Of a stretch of 64,000 nt of DNA, positions 1 to 10,478 are shown in pieces. Numbering within the stretch: position 1 is the stretch's first letter; every line of letters starts with the position of its first letter. The DNA lies in NCBI RefSeq assembly GCF_003008595.1, contig NZ_CP027669.1:3038001-3102000 (forward strand), in the 5' to 3' direction. The translations under genes and the position numbers were made by a program. The DNA is from Simplicispira suum (lineage in GTDB: Bacteria; Pseudomonadota; Gammaproteobacteria; Burkholderiales; Burkholderiaceae_C). The notes under the pieces were generated by a model, which did not search any database, had not been told where the DNA came from, and worked only from the letters and a program-made list of their open reading frames with translations.

Positions 1-1553
1 TCATCCACGGTGGAACGAATCTGCGCCCGGAGCGGTTCGCTGTGGCTGTCGAGCGTGACTTGGGCATCAATGCGGCCTTTGGCAACGCCGAAGCGCAGCG
101 GAGCCAGGTTGAGTTTGCCTTCCTTCAAGATGGCGCGCACGCTCAGGTTTTCCAGTGGCAGCGCAGCAGGGCCTACCAAGGTCTGGCCGAGAAAAGCGAT
201 GTCTGCATCCATTGCGTCCCAGCGGCCAGTGGCAAAGGAAATATCGGGCAGCACCTTTCCGGGACGTATGCTTTTCTTCGTGTTCTCGCGGGCTCTCCCA
301 GGGGTTCCAATGACCGGCCCAAGGTCTGCCAATAGCAATCTGCGCGATTTCAATTGACCGGTGAGCCTTGGCCTGGGTTTGCCCGAGGTGTAGGTTAAAT
401 GCCCCTGCAGATCGCTCTTGCCGACTGCGCCCGTGAAATCTTCGTAGTCCCAGGTGGCACGCTCGGGTTCCAGGCTTCCAACGAGGCGGCCACTGGTTTT
501 GTAGGGCGGTGTGTTGGGCAGGACCAGACCGGTCAGCTCATAGAGATCGGCCATGCTTTGGCCCTCCAGCGCGACCTGCAGGTCCATGCCGGAGAGCTTG
601 CGTGGGTTGGAGAGGGTGCCGCGCACCTGCGCCCTCGTGGCACCGGCCCGTGCATCGAATTCGATCGGGTATTCGACGCGGGTGCTTTGCAGAGACAGCA
701 GCTGACCGGCTCGTCCCTTGCCACTGACTTGTGCATCCCGAAATTGGCCCAAAATCTCGAAACGCAGTCCGTAGCCGGGCCCCGCGTTGCTGCGAGCTGA
801 ATCGTCTTCGCTGGCCAGTTTCGCGCGCAAGGAGAGCTTTTGTACAGCGTCGGCGTAAGCCAGTTGGCCTTGTTCTACGAAAAGGCTTTTTACGGTGACC
901 TTCCATGGGTTGGAGCTCGGGCTGGAATGATCGTTGTCGTGGCGAGGAAAGGTCCAATTGTTTTCCCCGTCGGCATCGCGTGCCAGGGCGACATCCGGTG
1001 TTGACAGCACCAGGGTGTCTATCAGCAACACGCGGCCGAGGAGCGGTAGAAGCCTCAGACTGGCGCTGGCCTTGCCCGCTTTCGCCATGAAGGGCGCCTC
1101 AGACCCAGGTGCGGAGTGCTCTGCCGGTTCAGCCCTCTTCGTTTTTTCAGGCTTTGCAAGCTGGGGTGGGCTGCCGCGCGCGTCTTCGGAATCCAGCGCG
1201 CCGAAAGCTCCAAAGCCAGGCCTGTTGCCCAGCTCCAGCTGCTCGGCCTGCACGAGCACGCCTGGAATCCAACGGCGCCAGCCGGTATCGAGTGGCTGGG
1301 GCCAGACCCACTGCGCATCCAGATCGCCTTGGATTGCGAAGTGGCGTCCGCTGGCCGCGCTCACCTTGTCGTTGACCCAGGGGCGTGCGCGATTCCAATC
1401 GATCAGGCTGACTGCCAGCACGAGGGCGAGCAGCAGCACAACGATGCCAGCGATGAGGGCCAGAAGAACGCGCAGCGCAAGCGAACGGCGGGGCGCAGCA
1501 ACAGCGACCGGGAGCTGGGGAGGCGCGGTCGAAGAGGGTGTAGAGGATGGCAT
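1..1553 (-). CDS. AsmA family envelope protein, C-terminus outside the window
   Basis: The frame stays open from the ATG to the window edge, giving the first 517 residues of a longer protein. The N-terminus is a Pro/Ala/Ser-rich cytoplasmic stretch, a cluster of basic residues (AAPRRS), one membrane segment at about residues 27-50, then SLIDWNRARPWVNDKVS, the typical AsmA start of the periplasmic part. Downstream text such as LNLAPLRFGVAKGRIDAQVTLD is characteristic of AsmA repeats. AsmA-like proteins are inner-membrane-anchored bridge-like proteins linked to outer membrane assembly and lipid transport; the specific role here is inferred from family only. The ATG chosen is the last one before the hydrophobic segment; a second ATG lies 15 bases upstream in another frame. 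There is no same-strand neighbour close enough to suggest an operon. Confidence 0.8.
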   Translation of the reverse strand, partial: MPSSTPSSTAPPQLPVAVAAPRRSLALRVLLALIAGIVVLLLALVLAVSLIDWNRARPWVNDKVSAASGRHFAIQGDLDAQWVWPQPLDTGWRRWIPGVLVQAEQLELGNRPGFGAFGALDSEDARGSPPQLAKPEKTKRAEPAEHSAPGSEAPFMAKAGKASASLRLLPLLGRVLLIDTLVLSTPDVALARDADGENNWTFPRHDNDHSSPSSNPWKVTVKSLFVEQGQLAYADAVQKLSLRAKLASEDDSARSNAGPGYGLRFEILGQFRDAQVSGKGRAGQLLSLQSTRVEYPIEFDARAGATRAQVRGTLSNPRKLSGMDLQVALEGQSMADLYELTGLVLPNTPPYKTSGRLVGSLEPERATWDYEDFTGAVGKSDLQGHLTYTSGKPRPRLTGQLKSRRLLLADLGPVIGTPGRARENTKKSIRPGKVLPDISFATGRWDAMDADIAFLGQTLVGPAALPLENLSVRAILKEGKLNLAPLRFGVAKGRIDAQVTLDSHSEPLRAQIRSTVD

Positions 1554-1658
1554 TGCGCCACCATGCTAAGCCGTGGGCGGCGCTCTGGCATCGCCCGCGC
1601 CGGTCTCTGGCCGTACTTCCGTCCTTGTCCTACAGTCAGGGAGAGAAGCGCCTGCGAG

Positions 1659-2225
1659 CTACAAAACAGCAAACAGCTTCTCGCGCAGCTCTGGAAGTCG
1701 TTTGTGACCGGCCGAAGTGGTCTCCAGGGCACTTGCCCAGGCGCTGTAGACGTTGCGCAATTCGCTCGTGCTCTTGCAAACGAAGATGGATTCAACGAGG
1801 CTGATGCGATTGTGGTGACCAAAGATGTTGTTCACCGTGTTGATCATGAAGTTGCGCGCCATTTCGAGTTCTTTGTCGCTGCGCGTTTCGGCTGGCGGCA
1901 GCACGGCCAGCCAATCCGTAGGAGCCAAAGCATCCGTCGGCTGCGGATGGGCGGGGTCGAACGCGCGCGCGGAAGCAGGGGGAGCGGCAGGAGCCACCAC
2001 TTTCATGTCGATACAGGCGTGACCAAGCAACTCGTCGATGTATTGCGCCAGAGAATGCCCAGCGACAAACGGTTCGAGATCTTTCCCGGTGCGCTTGCCA
2101 TCGATGAGCACCAACAGACGCCGGGCCAGAGGCGACAACCCCAGAGCGCGCGTCTGGATCTCCTGCTGCCCCGCGGGAGTCTTGGAGAAAACGGCTGCGC
2201 TGAAATCAATGGGGGCGTCGGTCAT
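1659..2225 (-). CDS. Conserved hypothetical protein, 188 aa
   Basis: I do not recognise a named domain. The protein is soluble, with no signal peptide or membrane segment. Its first 60 residues contain LSPLARRLLVLIDGKRTGKDL, a pattern seen in small helical regulator-like domains of Burkholderiales. A Pro/Ala linker around residues 75-100 leads to a helical C-terminal half with ELEMARNFMINTVNNIFG and a YSAWASALE segment. Codon use and composition match the neighbours, so it is probably a real gene. It lies about 105 bases upstream of the AsmA gene on the same strand. A signalling or regulatory role is only a guess from the helical, two-part layout. Confidence 0.65.
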   Translation of the reverse strand: MTDAPIDFSAAVFSKTPAGQQEIQTRALGLSPLARRLLVLIDGKRTGKDLEPFVAGHSLAQYIDELLGHACIDMKVVAPAAPPASARAFDPAHPQPTDALAPTDWLAVLPPAETRSDKELEMARNFMINTVNNIFGHHNRISLVESIFVCKSTSELRNVYSAWASALETTSAGHKRLPELREKLFAVL

Positions 2226-2427
2226 GAAGCCGTAGTCCTATTCGTGGCGAGATACTGGATGGAGCCCATGGTGGGCCACAGGCCTCTCGAATAACACTGG
2301 GGTTTTTACCAATTTTTACCGAAGCATGTCGTTGCCGAGTTTCAATCCCGGACAAGCCGAGCAGGCGTCTCCGACGCTTCGGACAGGTGCATCTACAATT
2401 TTTGCCTCCTGGTTTGGTCCTGGCTTG

Positions 2428-3345
2428 ATGCACAACCCCCGCCGTCCTGTTGTTCTGCCCATGCGCAGTGGCGTCAGCCCAAGCTGTGTCGTGCTTCCCA
2501 CACAAGGAGAGGGAAGCATGCTTGATTTTTTGGGCACGCGCCTGTCCAAGGTGTCTCGCGTCGACTGGCAGCGGCGCATGGCTGCGGGCGAGGTGGTGGA
2601 CGAGCGCGGAGTTGTCGTCCTGCCGGACCGCCGTTTTGAACCGGGCCTGCGTCTTTTTTACTACCGCACTCTGGACAACGAGCCCCAGCCGCCCGGTCTG
2701 GAGGCGGTGTTGTACTGGGATGAGCATGTGCTGGTGGCCGACAAACCACATTTCATGCCGGTCATCCCCACTGGGCGCTACCTGCACCACACTTTGCTGG
2801 TCCGCTTGAAGCGGCAATTGGGTTTGAGCGAACTCTCGCCCCTGCACCGCATCGACCGCGACACGGCAGGCCTGGTGCTGTTTTCGGTTCAGCAGAAAAC
2901 CCGTGGCGCCTACCAGGCGCTGTTTCGGGAGCGCAGCATCTGCAAGGAGTATGAAGCGGTAGCCCCATGGCGGCCTGAGCAGGTTTTCCCTTGTGAGCGC
3001 GCCAGCCGCATTGAAGAAAGCCCGCAGTTTTTTCGCATGCAGGAAGTGAGTGGTCCGCCCAACAGCCTGACCACCATTGAGCGGCTGGAGACGGGAGCGC
3101 ACTGGGCACGCTACCGTCTTCGACCGATCACGGGCAAACGCCACCAATTGCGCGTGCACATGGCGGCGCTGGGGCTGGCGCTGCGCAATGACCCCTTCTA
3201 CCCAAGCGTCAACGATGTGCCTGACGGTGACTGGTCTCGTCCCTTGCAACTGCTGGCGCGCTCCCTGGCATTCACCGACCCGCTGAGCGGCGAGCAGCGA
3301 AGTTTTACCAGTGGCCTGAATCTTTTGCCGCTGGACGCACCATGA
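2428..3345 (+). CDS. RluA-family RNA pseudouridine synthase
   Basis: The protein converts specific uridines in rRNA or tRNA to pseudouridine. The catalytic block is LHRIDRDTAGLVLFS, the HRLDxxTSG motif of the RluA family with the nucleophilic Asp, and the C-terminal RluA signature GKRHQLRVHMAALG is present. The region before the catalytic domain (GTRLSKVSRVDWQRRMAAGEVVDERG) resembles an S4-like or RluD-type lead. The start is uncertain: in-frame ATGs occur at 2326, 2428, 2461 and 2518 and none has a convincing ribosome binding site; 2428 is a compromise. It is not RluA itself, because a better RluA match is encoded elsewhere in this window. The target site cannot be told from sequence alone. 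Confidence 0.85.
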   Translation: MHNPRRPVVLPMRSGVSPSCVVLPTQGEGSMLDFLGTRLSKVSRVDWQRRMAAGEVVDERGVVVLPDRRFEPGLRLFYYRTLDNEPQPPGLEAVLYWDEHVLVADKPHFMPVIPTGRYLHHTLLVRLKRQLGLSELSPLHRIDRDTAGLVLFSVQQKTRGAYQALFRERSICKEYEAVAPWRPEQVFPCERASRIEESPQFFRMQEVSGPPNSLTTIERLETGAHWARYRLRPITGKRHQLRVHMAALGLALRNDPFYPSVNDVPDGDWSRPLQLLARSLAFTDPLSGEQRSFTSGLNLLPLDAP

Positions 3346-3504
3346 AACGCTGTCGGACCGTGTTGCACCGGTCAAAATCAAAGCCATTCAGCGCAATGGG
3401 CGCTGCCAATTTCCGCAGACTTTTCTAGCGGTTCCAGACCTTGCACTCCCACGCCTTGAGCGTGCCAGAGTGCTGCGCTGATGTCCCGTACCGAGGTGTC
3501 CACC

Positions 3505-4134
3505 ATGTACCAGCCGCCGCAGTTCCGTTCTACCGACCCCCACCATGCGCGTACGCTGATACAGGCCCATCCGCTGGCCTGCTTGGTGTCAACCGACGAT
3601 GCAGGCTTTCCGGTTGTCTCGCACTTGCCTTTGCATTTGCAGGAGGACGGTGGCGTGCAAGTTCTGCTGGGCCATTGCGCGCGCGCCAATCCGCACTGGC
3701 GCTATCTGGCTGCGCGCCCTGAGGCACTGGCGACTTTTATGGGACCGAGCGCCTACCTCTCGCCATCGGTCTACCCCGATCTGGCGCGCGTGCCCAGCTG
3801 GAACTACCTGGCGGTGCACTGCCGTGTCGAGGCGCGGATCATTGACGAGGCCAATGGCAAGGACGCCTTGCTCAAGGCGCTGATTGCCCAGCACGAACCC
3901 GCGTATGCGGCCCAGTGGCGCGCGCTGGATGAGGACTACACCAGCAAGATGCTGCGTGCCATAGTGGCTTTCGAGCTGCGCGTGCTGGACCTGCAATGCA
4001 CGCTCAAGCTCAACCAGCACCGGCCCGAATCGCACGCCGCGCTGCACGCCGCCTACCGCGCGGGTGGCGCCGACGCCCAGGCGCTTGCACAATGGATGGA
4101 AACGCTGGGCATGGTGCCCGGCCACAAGGACTGA
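3505..4134 (+). CDS. PaiB-type FMN-binding protein
   Basis: The protein begins MYQPPQFRSTDP, the standard opening of the PaiB family (FMN-binding split-barrel proteins annotated as negative transcriptional regulators; in Bacillus PaiB is linked to sporulation and protease control). The middle carries the family text FMGPSAYLSPSVYP and VPSWNYLAVHCRVEAR. At 209 residues it has the usual length. An upstream ATG at 3481 is in frame, but the chosen ATG lies 8 bases after a GAGGTG ribosome binding site and matches the family start. The next small gene begins two bases after its stop, so the two are probably co-transcribed. Whether it regulates transcription directly is unproven for the family in general. 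Confidence 0.85.
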   Translation: MYQPPQFRSTDPHHARTLIQAHPLACLVSTDDAGFPVVSHLPLHLQEDGGVQVLLGHCARANPHWRYLAARPEALATFMGPSAYLSPSVYPDLARVPSWNYLAVHCRVEARIIDEANGKDALLKALIAQHEPAYAAQWRALDEDYTSKMLRAIVAFELRVLDLQCTLKLNQHRPESHAALHAAYRAGGADAQALAQWMETLGMVPGHKD

Positions 4135-4135
4135 C

Positions 4136-4369
4136 ATGCGCATAGGTCTTGGAATCGTCTCCCTGCTGGTGGTCTTGGCCGTGGTGGCGCTGCTCACGCG
4201 CAAGAGCGTGGACGCGACGCGCATCGCCGTTCCTGCGCTGCAGAGTGCGCCCGCCGGCGCTGCCTCGGCACCAGCCACGGTGCGCGAACAAAGCCAGCAG
4301 ATTCAGCAGGACTACAAGCAGGCGCTGGACAAGGCGCTCAACCCGCCACGCCCTGAGCCGGCAGAGTAA
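4136..4369 (+). CDS. Small single-pass membrane protein, 77 aa
   Basis: A short hypothetical protein. Residues 4-20 (GLGIVSLLVVLAVVALL) form one membrane segment, followed by a basic turn (TRKS), an Ala/Pro-rich linker and a helical tail with QSQQIQQDYKQALDKALN that could form a short coiled coil. The ATG sits immediately after the PaiB stop codon, so translation is likely coupled. Its stop codon directly abuts a dispersed palindromic repeat. I do not recognise a family; small anchored proteins of this form are common hypothetical genes in Comamonadaceae. Confidence 0.7.
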   Translation: MRIGLGIVSLLVVLAVVALLTRKSVDATRIAVPALQSAPAGAASAPATVREQSQQIQQDYKQALDKALNPPRPEPAE

Positions 4370-5832
<1,463 letters not shown>

Positions 5833-5879
5833 TCTTTTGCTCGGCTGCTTTCACACTTTTTCCATTCACGCCACACGCT

Positions 5880-6878
5880 TTGTCTCACGATCACCCCGCC
5901 CCAGGCCCGAGCCCCGGCTGCGCATGCGGTCACCAGCACGGGCCCCGGCATATCTACATTTATTCGCCGTCCAGCGCAGTGCGCGACAAGGCAGCCTTTC
6001 GGCGCGGGGTCAAGCGGTTGCAGGCGCTGGGCCATGAGGTCGAGGTGGACCGCGACGCGCTGGCCGTGCACACCCGCTTTGCCGGCGACGATGCGACGCG
6101 CATTGCGGCCATCGCCCGCGCCGCCGCGAGCGGCGCCGACGTGGCGCTGATTTCGCGCGGCGGCTACGGCCTGACGCGCATTCTGCCGGGCGTCGACTTC
6201 CAAGCCATGGCGCGTGCGATCGAGGGCGGAATGCACTTTGTCGGCATCAGCGATTTCACTGCCTTGCAGTGCGCTGTGCTGGCGCAAAGCGGCGCCATCA
6301 CCTGGGCCGGCCCGGCACTGTGCCCGGACTTTGGCGTGGCCGGCGAGCCCGACGACATCATGCAGGCCTGCTTCGATGACTTGCTGACCGGCCACGGCGA
6401 AGGCACGGGCTGGCGCCTGCCGTACCCGCGCAGCCGCGTGGCACGGGAGAGCACGCCGGACTATGACTTCGAACTGCACGATGCGCCGCTGTGGGGTGGG
6501 AATCTCGCCGTGCTGGCTTCACTCGTCGGCACGCCCTGGCTGCCGCAGGTCGAGGGCGGCGTGCTGTTCCTCGAAGACGTGAATGAGCACCCCTACCGCA
6601 TCGAGCGCCTGCTCACGCAGCTGCTGTACGCGGGCGTGCTGGCGCGCCAGAAGGCGGTGTTGCTGGGGCAGTTCACGGGTATTCGCCTGGCAGCGCACGA
6701 CAAGGGTTTCGGCATGGACAGCGTGGTGCAGTGGCTGCGCAGCCAGATCGCTGTGCCGGTGCTCACGGGCCTGCCGTATGGCCATGTGGAAACCAAGGTG
6801 CTGCTGCCCGTGGGCGCCAAGGTGGACCTGGCGGTGCAAGGGCGCGACGCCATGCTGGTGTGGGGCCACCTGGATTGA
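5880..6878 (+). CDS. ldcA: LD-carboxypeptidase (muramoyltetrapeptide carboxypeptidase)
   Basis: A peptidase family S66 protein that removes the terminal D-Ala from murein tetrapeptides during peptidoglycan recycling in the cytoplasm. Visible motifs are ISRGGYGLTRIL, the nucleophile Ser in FVGISDFTAL, the catalytic Glu region LEDVNEHPYRIERLLTQL and the C-terminal His in GLPYGHVETKVLLPVG. The length (332) is normal. No ATG precedes the conserved region, so translation must begin at a TTG. The first 20 residues are rich in His, Pro and Cys (CACGHQHG), which is unusual and might bind a metal, or might mean the true start is slightly further on. It follows the TadA fusion gene by 47 bases on the same strand. 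Confidence 0.88.
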   Translation: MSHDHPAPGPSPGCACGHQHGPRHIYIYSPSSAVRDKAAFRRGVKRLQALGHEVEVDRDALAVHTRFAGDDATRIAAIARAAASGADVALISRGGYGLTRILPGVDFQAMARAIEGGMHFVGISDFTALQCAVLAQSGAITWAGPALCPDFGVAGEPDDIMQACFDDLLTGHGEGTGWRLPYPRSRVARESTPDYDFELHDAPLWGGNLAVLASLVGTPWLPQVEGGVLFLEDVNEHPYRIERLLTQLLYAGVLARQKAVLLGQFTGIRLAAHDKGFGMDSVVQWLRSQIAVPVLTGLPYGHVETKVLLPVGAKVDLAVQGRDAMLVWGHLD

Positions 6879-6940
6879 AAATCTGACGTGGCGGGCCGCC
6901 GGGCGGCTGCGTTCGCACTGGAAAAAACCCGTCGAAAAAC

Positions 6941-7948
6941 CTAAACGGCGCCGCCCTGCGTCACCAAGGTGGCGGCCCGCTGCGCGGCATAGAGGCCGAG
7001 CCGCACCATGGTGCGGTGGTTCATGTCCACCGAGACGGCAGTACGTGCCAGGGCCGACTGGATGCGCGGTTTGCCCAGCGCGGTGGGGTGCATATGCGGT
7101 TCGCTGCAGTGCGCGCCATGGGCGTCAAGCACGCTGGCCACCAGCGGCAGGTTGGGTTTGTCGCCGCGGCGCAGCACAATGGCGGTTTCGCCGTTGTCCA
7201 GGCGCACAAAGGTGCCCGGCGGGCACAAACCGACGGTGCGCACCAGCATCAGGCCCACTTCGTCACGCTGGTCGATCTCCTGGCCCACCAGGGCGCGCAC
7301 CGAATCGGTGGCGCTGCGCCCCGCACGCGATTTGCGTGGGCTGATCATGGCTGCATAGCGGTCGATGGTGCCCAGAATGCGCGTCAGGCGGTCTTCGGCC
7401 TTCAGTTGGTCCAATGGGGTACGCAGCGGCACGTTGGCATGGTGCTGACCGACGAGGTCGAGCCACAGATCGTCGGTGATGTCGCGCTCTTCCAGCAGCG
7501 CCTGGCTGACCCTCGGGTGCTCGGCAATGGCTTTTTGCTGTGTGCTGTTCAAGGGCTCGCGCTGCACTGCGAGTTCGTCCTGCAACTGCGTCATGCCAAT
7601 GTTCATCGTCAGCGCGGCGCGCACCAGGGCATTGCGCTCGTGTTCGGGCAGGCGAAATTCACGCGCCATGATGTGGCACAGCGTGCCGCACACGAGCGCG
7701 TGAGATGCGCTGTAGCCCACCGTGGAGGTCGACGCCAACTGGAACATGAGGTAGAGCGAGGCATCGACGTCCCGGGCCACCAGGTCCTGCATCCAGCGAT
7801 CAAACTGGCGCAGTTTGGTGCTGAAATCGTGCACTTGCAGCGGGCGGGCGAGCAGGATGGACAACCCCGACTCCAGGTCCCCCCAGAGGCTCAGCAGATC
7901 CTCGTATTCCTCATCGTGTGCCTGGCGCGGCAGCGGGCCCAGTGTCAT
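6941..7948 (-). CDS. Degenerate HD-GYP domain protein
   Basis: The layout follows HD-GYP cyclic-di-GMP phosphodiesterases: His83 in YSASHALVCG, His144 in AEHPRVSQALL, His169-His170 in GQHHANV and the GYP-like loop DRYAAMISPRKSRAG from Asp196. The central HD pair that binds metal, normally in LLHDIGK, reads ALTMNIGM here, with Met115-Asn116 in place of His-Asp. The enzyme is therefore probably inactive, or a c-di-GMP or protein-binding relative. A 100-residue C-terminal extension has a beta-rich LCPPGTFVRLDNGETAIVLRRG segment, often found at the end of HD-GYP proteins. The gene starts six bases after the retropepsin-like gene on the same strand, so the two are probably one transcript. Confidence 0.75.
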   Translation of the reverse strand: MTLGPLPRQAHDEEYEDLLSLWGDLESGLSILLARPLQVHDFSTKLRQFDRWMQDLVARDVDASLYLMFQLASTSTVGYSASHALVCGTLCHIMAREFRLPEHERNALVRAALTMNIGMTQLQDELAVQREPLNSTQQKAIAEHPRVSQALLEERDITDDLWLDLVGQHHANVPLRTPLDQLKAEDRLTRILGTIDRYAAMISPRKSRAGRSATDSVRALVGQEIDQRDEVGLMLVRTVGLCPPGTFVRLDNGETAIVLRRGDKPNLPLVASVLDAHGAHCSEPHMHPTALGKPRIQSALARTAVSVDMNHRTMVRLGLYAAQRAATLVTQGGAV

Positions 7949-7954
7949 TGGGTT

Positions 7955-8596
7955 TCAGCGCTTTTCCAGCACCATCTGCTGGGCGTTGCGCGTCATGTGC
8001 AAGTCCGACAGAAAACTGTTGCCCAGCAGCACGAAAGGCATGGCCTGTGGCGTGACGACGGCGTCCACGCCATACAGCTCGATGTCGCCCAATCGCACCG
8101 AATTGAGCTTCACGCGCCAGCCCTGCGCTGTGCCGTTGGCTGTGCGCACGCCCACCTGCTGGCCCTTGCGGAAATCCAGGCCCATGCGCTCGGCATCCAC
8201 CTGACCAATGGCCACCACGGACGCCCCGGTATCGATCATGAAGGTCGTGCCCTTGCCATTGATCTGTCCCTCGCGCATGAAATGCCCTTGGCTGTCTGGC
8301 GTGAGAACCACGCGCCGGCCCTTGCCGCTTGCCCCCACGCTCACCGGCGTGCCCAGGCGCAGGGTGTGGCGCTGGCCGCTGGCCTCCACCACAGCCCCTT
8401 CGCTGCTCACGGAAATCAGCTTCACGCCGCCATAGCTCTCCCCTGGCGCCACCGCGCGCGGCGCACCGCCGCCCACCACCATGAGCGCCTTGGAGCCCAG
8501 CACCCCAGCCAGCGCCACGTCCTGTGCGTGCGCCGCAGGCGCGCCGGCGAGCGCCAAGCAGGCAGCGAAGACCAAAGTATTCAAAATTCGAGCCAT
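7955..8596 (-). CDS. Secreted retropepsin-like aspartic protease (clan AA)
   Basis: Residues 1-25 are a signal peptide (hydrophobic LVFAACLALAGAPAAHA, cleavage near AHA-QD), so the protein is exported. Residues about 95-210 form a single retropepsin domain with the active site IDTGAS (Asp122) and the closing motif FVLLGNSFLSDLHM. This matches the TIGR02281-type clan AA proteases of proteobacteria, which carry one Asp per chain and would have to dimerise like viral retropepsins. The N-terminal half (VVGGGAPRAVAPGESYGGVKLISV) resembles a small beta domain seen in these proteins. Its substrate is unknown. It precedes the degenerate HD-GYP gene in an apparent two-gene operon. Confidence 0.82.
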   Translation of the reverse strand: MARILNTLVFAACLALAGAPAAHAQDVALAGVLGSKALMVVGGGAPRAVAPGESYGGVKLISVSSEGAVVEASGQRHTLRLGTPVSVGASGKGRRVVLTPDSQGHFMREGQINGKGTTFMIDTGASVVAIGQVDAERMGLDFRKGQQVGVRTANGTAQGWRVKLNSVRLGDIELYGVDAVVTPQAMPFVLLGNSFLSDLHMTRNAQQMVLEKR

Positions 8597-8639
8597 ATGA
8601 GCAACCTATCGCGTGCTACCGCCCGCAGCGCTTGAAACC

Positions 8640-8765
8640 AGCGCGCCCCAAACCAGCGGCCCCCGCGCAAGGGCCGCCCCGCCGCGCTGGGGGCGTCCCC
8701 CTTCCGCATCGCGCAGCGATGCAAGAGAAGGGGGAAGGCGCGCAGCGCCTCAGGGGGATGCTCCA
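8640..8765. repeat. GC-rich intergenic palindromic repeat
   Basis: A block of interleaved inverted repeats: CGCATCG facing CGATGC around a GCGCAG turn, CCCCCTTC facing GAAGGGGG, and GGCGCGCAGCGCC. It lies between yajQ and the retropepsin gene, both on the minus strand. The text shares runs such as GGGCCGCCCCG and GCGCTGGGGG with the tandem unit inside the P-type ATPase gene, suggesting one repeat family. I see no T-run that would make it an ordinary terminator. Confidence 0.6.
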
Positions 8766-8767
8766 AG

Positions 8768-9253
8768 TCATTCCCTGAAGTTGTTGAATGACAGCGGCAT
8801 GTCGGCAATGTCCTTGCGGATCAGTGCCATCGCCGCCTGCAGGTCGTCGCGCTTGGCGCCGGTGATGCGCACTTTTTCTTCCTGGATGGCGGCCTGCACC
8901 TTGAGCTTGCTGTCCTTGATGAGCCTTTGCAGCTTCTTGGCCAATTCGCTTTCGATGCCATTGCGCACCTTGATCACTTGCTTGACCTTGTCGCCGCCCA
9001 CCTTCTGCGGTTTGCCAATGTCGAGGAAGCGCACGTCCACATTGCGCTTGGTGAGTTTGCCGCGCAACAGGTCTTCTACCTGGGCGAGCTGGAACTCGGC
9101 GTCGCCATACATGGTGATTTCCTTGTCTTTGAGTTCCACGGCAGCAGACGTGCCTTTGAAGTCAAAGCGGGTGCCGATTTCTTTCGCGGCGTTGTCCACC
9201 GCGTTTTTCACTTCAACAAAATCGGCTTCACAAACGGTATCGAACGATGGCAT
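8768..9253 (-). CDS. yajQ: YajQ family nucleotide-binding protein
   Basis: A 161-residue protein with the YajQ opening [34 protein letters not shown] (shown in part by MPSFDTV and TRFDFKGT) and the conserved end [21 protein letters not shown]. Family members are small two-RNP-fold proteins that bind cyclic di-GMP in Xanthomonas and have been linked to RNA binding and phage biology elsewhere. A GAGGAG ribosome binding site lies about ten bases before the ATG. It is divergent from murB, with about 70 bases between the two starts. The degenerate HD-GYP gene downstream makes a c-di-GMP context possible, but that is inference. Confidence 0.93.
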   Translation of the reverse strand: MPSFDTVCEADFVEVKNAVDNAAKEIGTRFDFKGTSAAVELKDKEITMYGDAEFQLAQVEDLLRGKLTKRNVDVRFLDIGKPQKVGGDKVKQVIKVRNGIESELAKKLQRLIKDSKLKVQAAIQEEKVRITGAKRDDLQAAMALIRKDIADMPLSFNNFRE

Positions 9254-9323
9254 GGCGGCTGAACTCCTCGAAAAAGAAGGCTTCGCACGGCGCCGCGGAG
9301 GGGCGAATGCGACAATTCGTCCG

Positions 9324-10397
9324 ATGTTAGTCGAGAAAAACTGCTCGCTTCAGCCCTACAACACCTTCGGCATCATGGCGCGCGCCGAAACCCTGGTTCG
9401 CCTGCGCTCGGCGGCCGACGTTGCAGAGCTGTCCAGCGTCCCGCTGCTTGCCAATGCGCCGCTGTTTGTCCTGGGCGGCGGCAGCAACGTGGTGCTCACA
9501 GGCGACGTGCGCGGCGTGGTGCTGAAGGTGGAAATACCCGGCCGCCGCCTGGTGGCCGAGACAAAAGACGCGTGGATCGTGGAAGTGGGCGCTGGCGAGA
9601 GCTGGCACGACATCGTGGCCTGGACGCTGGACCAGGGCTGGTGCGGCCTGGAAAACCTGGCGCTGATCCCCGGCACCGTGGGCGCCGCACCAGTGCAGAA
9701 CATTGGCGCCTATGGCGTCGAGCTGCAGGACCGGTTTGATTCGCTTGACGCCATCGAGCTGGCCACGGGCAAGCCCTTCACGCTCAATGCCGCCCAATGT
9801 GGCTTTGGCTACCGTGACTCGGTGTTCAAGCACGCCGCTGCGGCGCCCGCCGGACAGGGCGATGCGATTCTTGGCATGGGCCTGGCCGGGCGCGCCGTCA
9901 TCACCCAGGTGCGATTGCGTCTGCCCAAGGCCTGGAAACCCGAGTTGGGCTACCTTGATCTTGCGCGCCGCGCGGCCGAGCTGGGCGCGGTGCAGCCCAC
10001 GGCGCAGCAGATTTTCGACTGGGTGTGCGCCATCCGCCGCGCCAAGCTGCCGGACCCGGCCGTGATCGGCAACGCCGGGAGCTTTTTCAAGAACCCCACG
10101 GTGACGCCCGAACAATGCGCCGACATCATTGCGCGCGACCCGAAAATCGTGCATTACCCGCTGGCCGACGGCCGCATCAAGCTGGCGGCGGGCTGGCTGA
10201 TCGACGCCTGCGGCTGGAAAGGCAAGACTGTGGGCCAGGCGGCGGTGTACGAAAAGCAGGCGCTGGTGCTGGTCAACCGGGGCCACGGCGAGAGCAGCGT
10301 GACGGGCGGCGAGGTGATGACCTTGGCCAAAGCCATCCAGACCAGCGTGTACGAGCGCTTTGGCATTCGGCTGGAGCCTGAGCCCGTAGTGGTGTGA
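9324..10397 (+). CDS. murB: UDP-N-acetylenolpyruvoylglucosamine reductase
   Basis: MurB reduces the enolpyruvyl ether with NADPH and FAD to form UDP-N-acetylmuramic acid in peptidoglycan synthesis. The FAD-binding region [22 protein letters not shown], the [22 protein letters not shown] block, [10 protein letters not shown] and the catalytic Ser in [10 protein letters not shown] are all present, and the protein ends with RLEPEPVVV, where MurB carries its third catalytic residue (Glu). The length of 357 fits the type I enzyme of Escherichia coli. The open frame extends far upstream, but the ATG chosen matches the family start ([11 protein letters not shown]). No close same-strand neighbour follows. 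Confidence 0.95.
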   Translation: MLVEKNCSLQPYNTFGIMARAETLVRLRSAADVAELSSVPLLANAPLFVLGGGSNVVLTGDVRGVVLKVEIPGRRLVAETKDAWIVEVGAGESWHDIVAWTLDQGWCGLENLALIPGTVGAAPVQNIGAYGVELQDRFDSLDAIELATGKPFTLNAAQCGFGYRDSVFKHAAAAPAGQGDAILGMGLAGRAVITQVRLRLPKAWKPELGYLDLARRAAELGAVQPTAQQIFDWVCAIRRAKLPDPAVIGNAGSFFKNPTVTPEQCADIIARDPKIVHYPLADGRIKLAAGWLIDACGWKGKTVGQAAVYEKQALVLVNRGHGESSVTGGEVMTLAKAIQTSVYERFGIRLEPEPVVV

Positions 10398-10409
10398 AGT
10401 GCGCCCTAC

Positions 10410-10478
10410 ACAGCTACTGTTTTGATAGCTGATAACGCTTATCCAGCAAGCGCCAGAGGCCAAAAAAGCATCAAAAAT
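10410..10478 (-). repeat. Dispersed palindromic repeat, copy 2
   Basis: On the minus strand the copy reads TTTTTTGGCCTCTGGCGCTT, GGATAAGCG and AGCTATCAAAACAGTAGC. Its left end overlaps the 3' end of rluA and contains that gene's TGA stop. On the other side it fills the space after murB, which converges on it. Confidence 0.75.
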
